From the NCBI GenBank assembly GCA_028456385.1, contig JALNQF010000149.1, positions 46,188-110,187 on the forward strand: a stretch of 64,000 nt of DNA. The letters are read 5' to 3'. The notes under the pieces were generated by a model. That model was not told the DNA's origin. It ran no database searches and saw only the letters and a program-made list of their open reading frames with translations. The first letter of the stretch is position 1. Every line of letters starts with the position of its first letter. A program made the position numbers and the translations under genes. Source of the stretch: Ophiosphaerella korrae. Its lineage: Eukaryota; Ascomycota; Dothideomycetes; Pleosporales; Phaeosphaeriaceae. Of this stretch, positions 10,265 to 21,512 are shown piece by piece.

Positions 10265-11864
10265 ATGCAGCGCGCTCAGAGAACCTTTGGCCGCTTCCTC
10301 AAGCGCGCGCCCAATGAGGCCGATGTCGAGGCTATGCTCAGCGACTTCAATGACTCGGAGCAGATGCTGGAGAAGGTATGCCTCGTGTTTTGTGCCTTGC
10401 ACCTGCCTGCACGCCCTCCGCGAACGGGCGGGGCGCTGGCCCAAGAGCCTCAACACCACGCCGTGCATCACACGATGCATAATTGACTGATGCTCGCTCG
10501 ACTAACGCCACCCAGCTCGAGGCTTCGTCCAAGCAATGGCGCGATGCATGGACAAACATCCTCAACCACCAGCTGTCCGCCATCGAAATCATGCACACCA
10601 TCTACAAGCCATTGGGCGGCGACGGCACAGCTGGCGGCTCGCATGTCGCCGTCGAGACGCCCTATGCCACCCTGGAGCGCGTCTCCGCTCTGCAGGACGC
10701 CTTCGCCGAGCTCAAGACGGACATGATGGAGGAGGTCAAGGATATTGACAGGAAACTCGTCGTGCCTGCAAAGCTGGCCAGGGACTCGCTGAAGCCCATG
10801 AAAAAGGCCATCAAGAAGCGAGAAGATGCAAAGGCAGGCTCCACCACGCCACGCCCCCACACCGCTAACACCACCCCCCACAGGTCGACTACGAGCGCTA
10901 CAAAAGCCGCTGTGAAGCCCTCCAAAATAAAAAGACACGCTCCGAGCGCGAAAATACGGCGCTAAACAAACATGAAGCCGACCTGGAGCGCTCCACGCAC
11001 GCATACCAGCTCGCCGACGAGAACCTGCGTGATCGATTACCCAAGCTCAATGCAGCCACCTTCTCCATCCTCCCACATCTCCTCGCAAACCAAATCGTGC
11101 TGCAAAACAACCTCATCGGAAACCTGTACACAGTGCTGCACCAGTACTCGCACGAACAAGGGTACCCAGATCCGCCGCCGGAGCCTGAAGAAGTCATACC
11201 GCTCTGGGAATCGAGCTTCACCTCCCTGCGCAAGGAAATGGAGCAAGAATTCACCCTTCTCAAAACGGGCAAGGCAGTCCAGCAACCCATGCGCCTGCCC
11301 GACAAAGGAGATACACTGACCGGCCTGGGCATCAGAAACAAGGTCATCCCTGGCCGACGAGCAAGCAGCAACGACTCCATCCCCACCATCACCCGCACAA
11401 CCTCCAAACCCTCGACTCTCCAATCCCCCGCCGAAAACGGGCCCCCCCTCAACCTCGCCAGCAAACCCTCCTATTCCTCCCTCGCCGCCTCCAAGCCCAA
11501 AGTTACCTCCACCGCCTCCTCCCCCCACCTCACCGCCAACGCCACCTTCAACCGCCGCGCCTCCTACGACTCCTCCCACTCCAACGGCACTTCCGACTCC
11601 TTCCGCGCAAACGGCTCCACCTCGCCCAACCCCGCCGCCGGCAAAAAGAAACCCCCGCCTCCACCCCCGCCCAAGAGAATCGGCTCCTTTCACGCCGAAT
11701 ATGTCACCGCCATGTACGATTTTGACAGCCATACGCCTGGCGACCTTTCTTTTCGCGAGGGCGATCGCATTCGTGTGGTGAAGAAGACGGAGAGTTCGCA
11801 GGATTGGTGGGAGGGCGAGAAAAATGGGGTCAAGGGGAGTTTTCCTGCGAATTATTGCAAGTAA
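10265..11864 (+). CDS. hob1: BAR-SH3 protein of the Rvs167/Hob1 (amphiphysin) family
   Basis: Three exons: 10265-10375, 10516-10833, 10884-11864; 469 residues, close to S. pombe Hob1. Residues ~1-245 form the BAR domain (MQRAQRTFGRFLKRAPNEAD..., QWRDAWTNILNHQL, LQNKKTRSERENTALNKHE), which dimerises, binds curved membrane and drives scission in endocytosis with actin patches. A Ser/Pro/Ala-rich linker ends in a PPPPPPP stretch, then a C-terminal SH3 domain (~413-469) with ALYDF-like AMYDFDS, the DWWEG core and a closing SFPANYCK. Intron 1 (140 nt) is GT-AG; intron 2 (10834-10883, 50 nt) must use a GC donor (AAG|GCAGGC) because no GT lies near and the CTAAC branch and CAG acceptor restore the frame. 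Confidence 0.93.
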
Positions 11865-12774
11865 GTGAGGGGTAGGAAAGAAGTTGAATAAGGGGGATGG
11901 GCAATAAAGGGAAATAGGAGGAAAAGAGAAGGGAGCGGAATGGGGGCATGGGAGCATCGGGCGAATTTAGATATCCACAAAATGCATGAGTTTGGAGTTT
12001 TGACGGTTTATGGATGGGTGAGGTGAGATTTAATTTGAGGGTTGGAGTTGAGCGAATGAGTATGTAGGGTAGGAATGGATGTTTCTGGTGATATGGGTTT
12101 GAGATTTGATTGATGTTAAAATGATGAATCATGGAGTGTGGTAATTAGATTTGAACAAGTGGTTGGTGTCAAATATGTCAATGAGTTCTTTAGGAACGCT
12201 TGTATACAAGTCAGGCTAGATATTTGCAGTGAGTAATGTGGTAGCATGGTTTGAATAAAGGGGTTTAGGTAACTTTTGCCTCGGTTGTAGGTACTCGGGA
12301 CAAAAAAGTTGGAGGTGGCTAGCTACGAAAATATTTTCCTGAAGTTGGTGCTTTGATTAGTGTTGCTACAAGTAGAGAAGAATTGAGCGCCAAGATCAGA
12401 ACGAGTGTGAAAAGCGCAGTGAAATGGGTCCGAGAGAATAGCAGTGAGATAAGATGATTGAGAGAGCAGTACTGTAAGGTAGACTTCACGCAAGATATAG
12501 ATATACTTTAGCAGGTGCAGCAAACTAGTTGATTGAAAGGAAAGCGAATAGTAGATGGAGAGCTAATTAAGGAGAAGAAGAATAGGAGCCTATATATATA
12601 TATATATACCAGGGCGCTGCGTAAGGCTAGCGCCTAACAGGCTAGTTAGGTGAATTGCCCTTGGGTAGATTCCCTAGCTAGCTGAAGGGAGTACGATATT
12701 AGTAAGTTTGGGAGCACTATGTTGGTAAGTTTAGTAAGCTCCCTTGTGCTCCTTTACAAGTACATCGTGTAGGT
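11865..12774. other. Gene-free AT-richer stretch
   Basis: About 900 bp with no supported gene. It contains a (TA)n microsatellite near 12593-12608 and a diffuse drop in GC. It marks the start of the decayed accessory patch. Confidence 0.5.
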
Positions 12775-13240
12775 TTTTTTTTTTTTTTTTTTTCTTGAAT
12801 GACCTCCCAATAGTGAGTCATGTATACACCTTTAGGCTCATAACTACCAACGTAGTGCATCCCTTCAGCGTATTAACAAACAAGCTTCTCTCTTTGGTGA
12901 AATCACGGTACACAGCAGTGTTCATGTTTACCCAGAATTTTTTCTTGTTTGGTTCCGTTGCATCCTTAGATTCGAAGAGAACTTTGGTGCTCTTCCGACC
13001 ATCAGACTCCTTGAGGACAAACTGGCCTATGTCTTCTTCAGTGTCTCCGGCCGGAAGCTTCATACGAGGCCAGAGAGTTACATTGTGGGAGATCTGGTCG
13101 GAGAGGTCTGGGTGACTACGACGTTCAAGGTCAGGCGTGTCTGGTATTGGCGCTGAGCATTTCAACCTATGGCCATCGCGTCGTCCCAGCTGCTTAGATG
13201 AACGGCTATATTCACAATAACCGTTGTTGCCATTGTTGCC
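12775..13240 (-). pseudogene. Remnant of an uncharacterised fungal gene, frameshifted and cut by a homopolymer tract
   Basis: On the minus strand a coding-like frame runs from ~13,240 (glycine/asparagine-rich GNNGNNGYCEYS) through CSAPIPDTPDLERRSHPDLS, VTLWPRMKLPAGDTEEDIG, FESKDATEPNKKKFWVNMNTAV to LKGCTTLVVMS near 12,840. There the frame slips by one base: the downstream coding sense VYMTHYWEVIQE is readable only in another frame, so the gene carries an indel. It then runs straight into an 18-bp poly-T (poly-A in sense) run at ~12,776-12,793. I recall 'GCTTL-x-V...G-V-x-x-x-H-x-W-E' as a recurring motif of secreted fungal proteins of unknown function, but cannot name a family. No intact start is visible. 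Confidence 0.5.
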
Positions 13241-14245
13241 ATATTATGAAGCTACCAAAGCATCGTCAATTGTTGGGCCTTTTCTCTGTTAATGACATAA
13301 AATGATAAAATTATGTGCCACGCACGTGTTACAGCGCTAGCCCAACACTTTCCAATTAACAAAAGCCAAAACGAAGAACTGGGCTTCATCTTCGAAGGAG
13401 CGCAACGAGTCGGGCGAGATAGATGATTTGTTGTATTGATATTCAGGATAGTCTGTTGAAGCAGGATGAATGATCTTGATCGAGGTCTTATGTTCTTGCT
13501 GAGATTTTGGCTAAATCAAGAAGCTATAAAGCTATTTCAATTTCATTTGAGAGGACAGTATATATGAAATGCAGTGAAATTTTTTTGGTCTACTACAGAA
13601 TGCTGATCAAGGCTTATATATCAAAATATGCTCCCCTAGACTGCCTTCTCAAATTTCCTCATGCCAACCAGATGAAACCCTGTTGAACGGAGGCTGCCGT
13701 CTGTGCAAGGCAGACAGATCGTAAACAATGTTATGGAGCAATATATAGTTCCCCGAGACATTCAGATTTACTACGCCTCAGGAATCCCTCTACAAAATAT
13801 GATATCCGTGAGGTGGCTATGGCAATTCCATCCAGGGTAGATGGGCGACTACTTGACTCTCTCGGACATCAAAAGGGCCCGGATTTGGCCTCACGCATTC
13901 TACATTCGAAACATACTTCCTTTAAGAGCGAAGCTCCCCTTCGAACTTGAACGATGTATTAGATCGTACTCAAGACAATGAAAACGTCATTGGCTTACAA
14001 GTCACTCAATATAGCGTTGTATCGAACTCACTGTCTGAGTGAGCTTTTTTTTGGTTCAATACTATCATTCTAGTATCACGCAAGCTAGGGTGATGTGGGA
14101 TTAGTGTCTGCGATCTTGGCATAGTGATCGTGTGCTGCCTACCTTGTTTCTGCGACGCATCGGTGCGTGGATCTCATAAACTTTAAAGGCATCGCCACGC
14201 CCCCGCAACTCTGTGATAGGACACATATCCTCGATCAAATTCCCC
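13241..14245. other. Gene-free stretch
   Basis: About 1 kb, AT-rich, without a supported frame on either strand and without recognisable repeats. Confidence 0.45.
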
Positions 14246-15097
14246 ATGACATTCCACATCATCGATTGCCTGTCAGCTTCATTACAGGAGGCCATACAAG
14301 CCAACAACTTAAAAGCTATTCGTAGCCACTATTCTGGTAAACCGATAACCGAGGCACAAGATGAGCTGGATGAAGGTCTCGCCCTGGCAATGCTGCAGGC
14401 TAATCTAAATACAATCGAGCTTCTACTGCAACTTGGGGCAAATCTGAACAGATCTTCGTTTTGCAACGCCATGGGCAGAGATGACGCTGCGGCGGCATTC
14501 CAAACTTTGATCGATTCTGGGTGGGATATCAACTCAATCGAGTTTGGTTGCACCGTTCCCCAGTAGGTCCAGTGGATAGTGCTCATTGACAACTCTCTCA
14601 ACTGTGCTAGTCTATCACTCCGAAACGAAACTTTACTTCGTTGGCTACTTGAACACGGCGCAGACCCAAACGTTCGGTCGGCGCACGATCCGCATTCAAC
14701 CTTCTGCAGTGAAACGCCCATGTGTGATGCAGCAAGGCTTCCCGACCCAACTGCACTTGAAATTCTGCTATCACATGGAGCAGAGGTTGGCCCTATGGCC
14801 ATATTCGCTGCTATTGACGGATACCGGGGCGCCGGTTCAAACGGTACAGCTACTATGAAGGTACTTATTGCTCATGGTGCCCACATCAATTACGTATCAG
14901 ATAAATTTAGTACACCGTTATTTCGCACTGCCACGCGCAATAAAGAGGAAAAGACCAGGCTGCTCTTGAATCATGGCGCTGATCCAACCATTGCGTCTAA
15001 GAAAAGAAACCTTACGCCACTAGGTTATGCAAAGGAACATGGTTACACGGATTTGTACGAACTTATGGAAAGCGTTCGTAGCCTTGGTGAGCCTTAA
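14246..15097 (+). pseudogene. Ankyrin-repeat protein gene with one in-frame stop
   Basis: One frame, ~283 codons, is coding-like from the ATG at 14,246 (MTFHIIDCLSASLQEAIQANN) to the stop at 15,095, with a single internal TAG at 14,564-14,566. Ankyrin signatures continue on both sides of it: TIELLLQLGANLN, FQTLIDSGWDIN, then RWLLEHGADPN, EILLSHGAEVG, VLIAHGAHIN and RLLLNHGADPT. The stop sits inside a repeat and no GT-AG intron of plausible size removes it. A C-to-T change of CAG would explain it, which fits RIP. It could also be a functional short gene plus a second start, but the repeat phase argues for a broken gene. Ankyrin proteins bind partners; no effector domain is present. Confidence 0.7.
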
Positions 15098-15219
15098 ATT
15101 CGGGCATGCTATGCTATCATTCGTCCTCTTTCGAGGATAGTTGAGAAGTTGGACACACCATGTTATTCGATAGATTTAGACCAATCATCAACTGGGAATT
15201 GTTTCCTTGACTTTGTAAA

Positions 15220-15600
15220 ATGCATTCTTCAATTCGTCTCTCAAAATATTTCTTAGGTTATCTCCTTCGACCAGAACTTCCCAGCTTACCAGAAGAATGT
15301 TGGAGTACTGGGTTTAGGCGCCAGGTTAACATCATTGGCCCCAACAAGATTTGTTTCACATGTGAAGTCTACCCGCCTCATTTGCTTTACGCCGCACCTG
15401 GTAACGCATACAAGCGGCACCCATCGCAAATCCGCGTGACCTCTAACTTTTGCACCCATGTGCACCCTCCATGTAAGCGCCGCTATGCGACAGCGGATAA
15501 TGTGGTTTGTACTCAGATCCCATTAATTTCCGATTTAGACGCTGCCAATGTGGCAAAGCGAGCATTTGAATTGCGGAAGTTGAGAGTTATATGGGGCTGA
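15220..15600 (+). CDS. Small uncharacterised ORF, 126 codons
   Basis: ATG-initiated frame (MHSSIRLSKYFLGYLLRPELP) ending TGA at 15,598. It has five cysteines spread over the central part (NKICFTCEVYPPHLL, NFCTHVHPPCKRR) and no recognised domain or strong signal peptide. It lies 120 bp downstream of the broken ankyrin gene and could be a remnant or a random frame. Reported because of length and unremarkable codon use only. Confidence 0.3.
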   Translation: MHSSIRLSKYFLGYLLRPELPSLPEECWSTGFRRQVNIIGPNKICFTCEVYPPHLLYAAPGNAYKRHPSQIRVTSNFCTHVHPPCKRRYATADNVVCTQIPLISDLDAANVAKRAFELRKLRVIWG

Positions 15601-15840
15601 AAATTGAGGCACATGTCTGAATGTGTTTCAACTTCGAGGATGAAGTAGGGCTCAAGTGGCGTAAGGCAGAGAATCTATGGGAAGATATTCAGCAAAAGCG
15701 TGAGAGAAATATGACACCGTATCGTGTCCTCTGGAGATTACTTCAAGAAATATATTGCCAGAGCCGGCATACTCAAAGAGCCTTTGACTGACACACAAAA
15801 TCTTTTATACATACACAATATCAATTTACTCTTTGAGTCG

Positions 15841-18605
15841 ATGTATCACACGATGAGTCGATTCAATAGACTCATTGCCCTAGGGGTATTGTTATCACCC
15901 TCGATAGCTGAAATATTTACACTATCCCTTGGGGATATTTCTCAATACTCTGCATCGCTAGTGAGCTGTCTTGAACTCATTTTCATTCAGACAAACAAAA
16001 CCTGACTTGACATACTACAGGCAGCAACACCTACTTTGACCGGATCTCGCATAGTTTTCACTCAAGCAGCAAGTGCAGATGGTGGCATCGATGTCATATT
16101 TTCCGAAGAATTGCGAGCAAGCATCCAAAAAGCGGTCGACGGAAATTGTAAAGCCATTGATACCCAGTGTGTGGATAGTGTGAAAACCGTATTGGCGAAT
16201 CAACACACAGAACTAGAATCAAGACAGGCAATTATTGCTGGAGCTGCCATTTTTGGTTTGCTAGCTATCGCAATCATGTTGATGAACGAGAAGAAACCCG
16301 AACGCATCCCTGGAGTATTGCACGTCCCCGCTGCTTTAGTTGATCCTGCAGCCTCCGCAGCACAGGCTGCCACAATTGTCGCAGTCACAAAGACCGATGC
16401 CCCATCTATCACTATAACCCCAAAGCCCAACGCCCCGGCCGCCGCGGGGTGTGTGATGGGAAAACCGTGTCGTGGCTTAGTGAGCTAATGAATATTAGGC
16501 CCGATCTGCCTTCAATAACTATTTTAACTACTCCGCAGGACGACCACTCCCCTGGAGATGTAGCTATAACCCTCTCGGATGATCTGGCAAACCGTATCAA
16601 TGAGATGATTCAACGAAGCCAAAATTGTGACCGTCAAGACTGGTCCAAGAAGACTATAGGTATGAAAGCCCAGAATATCAATGATAATATCAGAGCCATG
16701 ATGTGTTCAGCTGGAGGAATCATCCTCAATTCTTTTAATGGAGGACCCTTTGAAGTCCTGGGAGGAGTGACTAAAGGTGTACGCCTTCCCTGGGAATCTG
16801 ATGTCTTGGTTGGGGCAACCACTCAACTACTAGCATACGGTAGTCAAATCGCTCGCAATGCCATGTAAGGCAACAGCAACGACGATTCCGTGGCAGACAC
16901 CGTAACTGTATCAATGCTCCTCGGCTACTTTGTCATTGTAACTGGCAAGAAACTGAGCAGAGTTAAATGGATCTCTGGATCGAATTTCAAAAAATCTCCC
17001 ACGCCCACACTCTCACCCTCCCCTACCATGATTATCACGACGACTAGTACTGCTAGCTCATCCAGCACGCTCGAATGCTCGGCATCTTGTGCCATGGTAT
17101 GTGGGATACGAGATTGCAATACCTGGTGCCCTACACCTACTGGGACCTCTTGGTATATCAGGCCAAGCGAATATGCCGTCAACACTGTTGCGTTCGAGCC
17201 ATGGCATGTTTCTATAGACCAAAAACCAATTCAAGTGCCGATTGGGCTTTGCCCACTAGGTTCCGGAAATGCGACAGACTTTCCCATTAATTTGTTTGAA
17301 CCAGTTTATTCAAAATTCTGCGAGCAGGTTGAAAAGAACAAGGAAACTGCAACGTGGATTGTAAATTCCAAGGGAGAACAAAATCCGCCCAAGTCACACT
17401 TCTTTCGCTTCTTGCGTTTCTTATCACGCGATGACAATGCGGATGCTGAAAAGTACAAGGACTACCACTTTACACTTGCTCGGCAAGGCCGTGACGGCTA
17501 AAGCTGCCAAATAACATGTTCTCGGGCATACAAGCAACTCAGCCTGCAGGACATATGTAGGCGGGGTGATGGCAAGAGCGCCATTGCCGATACTGGGTTT
17601 ATCGATGCAGGTTGCGCTGCATATTCCTTCAGCATTGAAGTCCCAAAACCTCAGGTACAGATTACTTGTGGAAATGCAAAAGGCTCATTCTCGGCGCCAA
17701 AACGCGATAGCAGCGCACAGGGTGCTACGAGCGTTGAATCTGCCATTCAAACCTGGTGCACTCGGAACGACAATCATTATGTAGACCAAGGCGCTAGCGA
17801 AACTGGTGTTGCCTATGGACGCTGGGGTATCGCTGAGCTTAGTGTGCCAAACCGAAGCTCGTTCTGGCCCCGAGCCAGGCTGGAAGGATCCAACAAGAAA
17901 GTAAACGTGGCTAAATTGGAATGCATGGCTGCATTTACCGAAGGCCTCAAACAGTGTGAGCCAGATTCTGAGAGAACACATGGTTTTGAAGCCGTAGTTG
18001 GCAAATTCCGATATTCTCTGGAACTCAGTGGCTGGACGCAAGAAGGCAACCCGCCATGGAACACGAAAGTCTCTTTTCCTCCCTCTGAAGATCAGCCAAG
18101 ACTCGGTGGGCGAGCTTATGGTCCTGAATGTGACCTCAGGAGTTTAGGCTATAAAAAGGTTCATCCTGTCGATTTTGAGAAAGGCCTGGACTTCTATTGT
18201 CACCACGGTGCGGAAATTAAAGGATTTGGAACAGCATATAGCAACATGGTTTTGTATCCGCCTGCTGGGGGGCTCGGCTTCTATGAATCAAAAGACGATA
18301 GGATGTATATCAGGTTCGGAGAAGAAGGGAGAAAAGAAACTGGTGATAAGCGGCCATATGATGATAGGGATTCTTGCAAGTGAGTGTTCTGTCTCTTACT
18401 GACACATTTATGCAGCTAACAATGCTTCAGGGGATATGACTGGAAGATGGGCAGAGACAATTGCAAGTATGCGTTTCGTAAGATTTACGAAACGTGTGTG
18501 CCTCCTCACCCAAACAATTTCCTTGCTGCGAGGTTTAGGTATCGCTGTGTGGAGTATTATGTATTCCCAGTAAACTTGGGAGGCAATCATCACGAAAGAA
18601 TATAG
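15841..18605 (+). pseudogene. Cysteine-rich secreted/membrane protein (killer-toxin-like-chitinase tail modules), two in-frame stops
   Basis: Coding sense runs over ~2.7 kb. Exon 1 begins at ATG 15,841 (or 15,853) with a signal peptide (MSRFNRLIALGVLLSPSIAE). GT-AG introns are clear at 15,961-16,020, 16,480-16,538 and 18,380-18,430. Exon 2 has a membrane helix (IIAGAAIFGLLAIAIMLM). From 16,539 one frame stays open to 18,379 apart from TAA at 16,866 and TAA at 17,499; the last exon ends TAG at 18,605. Two cysteine modules (CSRAYKQLS...AGCAAYSF near 17,520-17,640 and DSCKGYDWKMGRDNC...YRCVEYYVF at the end) resemble the non-catalytic tails of killer-toxin-like GH18 chitinases; there is no chitinase domain. 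The first stop could be skipped by an intron 16,865-16,960, the second by none I can find. Either a pseudogene or misread gene structure. Confidence 0.55.
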
Positions 18606-19597
18606 AATTGGAGTACTAGGAATGTATGTATATTATTATTGGATGATTGGGCGGCGTTTGCTATTAGTTTTAGAAATGAGCATGGTTGAAACGTTCTGAG
18701 GAGTCTATTATCCCAGTTAGCATTCCAACAAGTTAAGCACTTCTCAAAACAACATATTAAACTTAGCAACCGATATAACAACGAGCAGATCAAATCTTCT
18801 AAGCACGATGGGCTTGAACTTCAAAAAGCGCTGAGAACAATCCTTCCATAACATCAATAGATTAGTTAGAACAGCTGCATTGCTGAAATAGCTGTAGCAT
18901 TGGGATAGCACCGGCAAAAGCGAAAGCGCATAGAAGAACATAGCACTCTCAAGCCTTTTCTTTCTAGATAATCTGATTTTCACATAAACAAAGCCAAGTC
19001 CATTGCTGCATCTAAACGAGTTGGCAACGTATGCTGATCAAAAGGAAGAATGAACAAGGCACTCCAACACTAAACTCGATTCAAATAAACTACTACATCA
19101 ACCCCCCCCCCCCCCCTCCCCTCCAAAATGAACGAACCCACTAAACACCCCCTACAACAGTAACTCCAAACAGACCACATACACAAAAGCAATGACCACT
19201 CCACATCCTCGTCATCGTGCATAACCCCACCGATACATCACGTGCAACACACACCACACCAATCCACTAGCCCGGGGCTCTCGCACAACCATAGTCCACC
19301 CACAATCAAATGCGGAGCCCCAATCCCGCATCAACCACCGTGTTCTTTTAATTAAAGCGCGAAACCGCTCGCGCCGGGACACTACCCCGGCGGTTAATAT
19401 GGGAACGCAGCCGCGTCGAAGAGGACAGAACGCATGAAAGAAAAAAGGAAATGGGGAAGGGGGAAAAATGGGGTATATAGGATGGGGCGAGAATGTACAT
19501 TGGTTTTATTGACGGCGAGATTTGAAAGTTCCATTGTGTGTGGGATTTGTAGAGCAGATAACAAGTACACACACACATATATATATACGCAGATAGG
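18606..19597. other. Intergenic region with a poly-C tract
   Basis: About 1 kb without a gene. It holds a run of about 16 C at ~19,100-19,115 followed by a pyrimidine-rich, C-rich stretch with little G to ~19,270. The last part is the promoter of the next gene, with TATATATATA about 20 bp before its ATG. Confidence 0.5.
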
Positions 19598-20315
19598 ATG
19601 AAGTTGTTCGCTGTCCTACCCGCCGCGCTGCTCGCCGCGACGACGTATGCAGACGACGCCGCGTCGCCAAACGAAAGCGACGCATTCGAAGAACCAATTC
19701 CCGCCGGCGCACTCTGGACCGCGAAATGGGATACCGTCGCACTGCAGCCATACACGCAGCACTGCCTAAACCGCAACACATACACGGCCGACATCTACAA
19801 GCTCTCGGAGCGTACGTACACAGCCACCCAAACAAAACTGCATACTGACCACAGTAGTATACCCGGACCTTAAAGACTTTGCACCCCAGCTCAAAGTCTT
19901 CTATAATAAGCAACACTACGCGGGCTCCTGGTCCGGCGTCGACGAACACGGCAACAAGCGTGACCTGATGCGCATGCCGCTATCCTCGCTCCCCTTCAAA
20001 GTGCGCGAGTGGCTGAAGCGCGAGACGAAGCAGCGACACTTTAGCGTGCAAGATGACTACGTATTTTTCGCGCCGGGCGCGATATACCCGATTTTACCGC
20101 TGTGGGTCGACGAGCCCGAGGACGGTGAGCTTGAGTGCGAGACGGTGTTTGATGATCTGGAGAATTACAAGAATGAGCCGGCTGATGGCGCAGTGATTGG
20201 TAAGGTGACGCATTCACCGATTGGCAAGAATGAGGTGCAGTTTACGGTCGAGGCGGTGCAGGTGCATGCGAAGGCGAAGGCACCGACGCGGGGGAAGGGG
20301 AGGGATGAGTTGTAA
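19598..20315 (+). CDS. Probable ER-resident luminal protein with C-terminal RDEL
   Basis: Two exons, 19598-19811 and 19855-20315, joined by a 43-nt GT-AG intron; 224 residues. The N-terminus MKLFAVLPAALLAATTYA is a clean signal peptide. The protein ends GKGRDEL, a tetrapeptide of the HDEL/KDEL retrieval class, so it is likely returned to the ER lumen by the Erd2 receptor. No enzymatic motif is recognised. The middle (LMRMPLSSLPFKVREWLKRETKQ, DYVFFAPGAIYPILPLWVDE) looks like a small folded domain with one Cys pair (HCLNRN and LECETV). GC-rich third positions match housekeeping genes. It is convergent with the membrane protein gene that ends 60 bp away. Confidence 0.75.
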
Positions 20316-20375
20316 ATGTGTGATTTGGTTTTGGGTTTGGGTTGGCGTGAAGGCGTTGGGATGAGATAGACATGA

Positions 20376-21512
20376 TTAAGCTTGTTTTGCTCCTAACTTC
20401 TTTTGTGCGAGACGTTTGCGCTCGCGCTGCTCGCTTTGGGCGTGGCGGATTGCGGTGACCATGTTGAAGAAGAAGGTGATCAAGAAGATTATGCTAACAA
20501 GGGCGAGGACGGCGACGACGCTGACCATGCTGAAGACGACGAAGCCGTACGAAGCGTGTAGGAAGTCCTGGTTATCTTTTAATTGTCCCAAGCTTGAGCC
20601 TACTTGCATCGCACTGAGCACTAGACTGAAGAAGACGAATACAATAAGGATCCAGCCGAATTTGCGCTGGAAGAAGACGACATATCTGTTGTACCCGTAT
20701 AGATAGCCGCGCACAAAGTGCGAATAGAAGAAGCGGATACGATATATCGAGTTGATGCGTCCGAGCCGTAGATCGCCAAATTGATACCGTTTGTTGACCT
20801 GGGCAAGAGTATTGATGTCCACATTTCCCGGCGCAAGAAAGTCCTTGACAAAGTCTTTCCACCAGCGCCAGGTGATGAAGCTCGGTACCAGATCGAGATC
20901 GTTTGCGTACTTGAGGTCAAGCGGCGTAGTGAGCAGCCAGACATATGACAAGAGAAATCCACAGGCGGACTTGTGCAGAGCCTCGTCTTGGCACAGATGG
21001 TCGGCCCAGAAGTCGGCGGAGAGTATCCATTCGGGCAACGGTTTGATGATTAGATGGCTGCTGAACTTGAGCAGATGCAGGTCCATTTGCTGCGAAACTC
21101 GTATGTCAATACCCATCATGAGGTATCTATGTAGCGGCCGCGCGCGCATTGGCCGGCCAGCCATCCACAGGTGACCATGGATTCGGTTCAGGCGCGAAAG
21201 ATTGAGGTCCACCTTAAGGAACTGGTCGATTGAGTCGTTAGCCAGGACAACTTCGTTACCCTTACCCGTGATGGTAGGCAGCGAGTCCAGCGGAGTCAAC
21301 GGAATGTTTGTCGCCGTGTCCAAGACAGGCAGCTGGCCGGTAGCATGGCTGAGCGAGACCTGCGATGCCGAAAGCGAAGCGGCCGGAGTTGGCGGAATGG
21401 GGCGCGACTTGAAGGGGGGCTTCAGCGACGAGGTAGTCTGTCATCTGTCAGCGGATGGGATGGTAGTGAGTGTTGCATCGAAGCACACCTCAACAGTCGT
21501 GTTCTCAACCAT
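20376..21512 (-). CDS. Fungal two-TM integral membrane protein of unknown function
   Basis: The frame lacks an in-frame ATG until an upstream exon is added: exon 1 21512-21489 (MVENTTVE), GT-AG intron 21488-21438 (51 nt), exon 2 21437-20376; 361 residues. After a Ser/Pro/Thr-rich N-terminus comes RIHGHLWMAGRPMRARPLHRY, a block I associate with a conserved fungal family whose members are often labelled 'subtilisin-like' without any protease domain. Two hydrophobic helices follow: FGWILIVFVFFSLVLSAMQV and GFVVFSMVSVVAVLALVSII plus a strongly hydrophobic extension (FLITFFF). The C-terminus is a basic helix (EQRERKRLAQKKLG). No catalytic Asp/His/Ser triad is visible. Function unknown. Confidence 0.8.

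Noticed and set aside
11037..11957. 306-codon minus-strand frame opposite the BAR-SH3 gene
   Set aside because: Glycine/valine-rich antisense of a Pro/Ser-rich linker; the plus strand carries the recognised BAR and SH3 domains.
16865..16960. Possible 96-nt phase-2 intron that would remove the TAA at 16,866
   Set aside because: Frame-compatible GTAAGG...AG exists, but it would delete a likely membrane helix and its length is unlike the other introns; kept as an alternative only.
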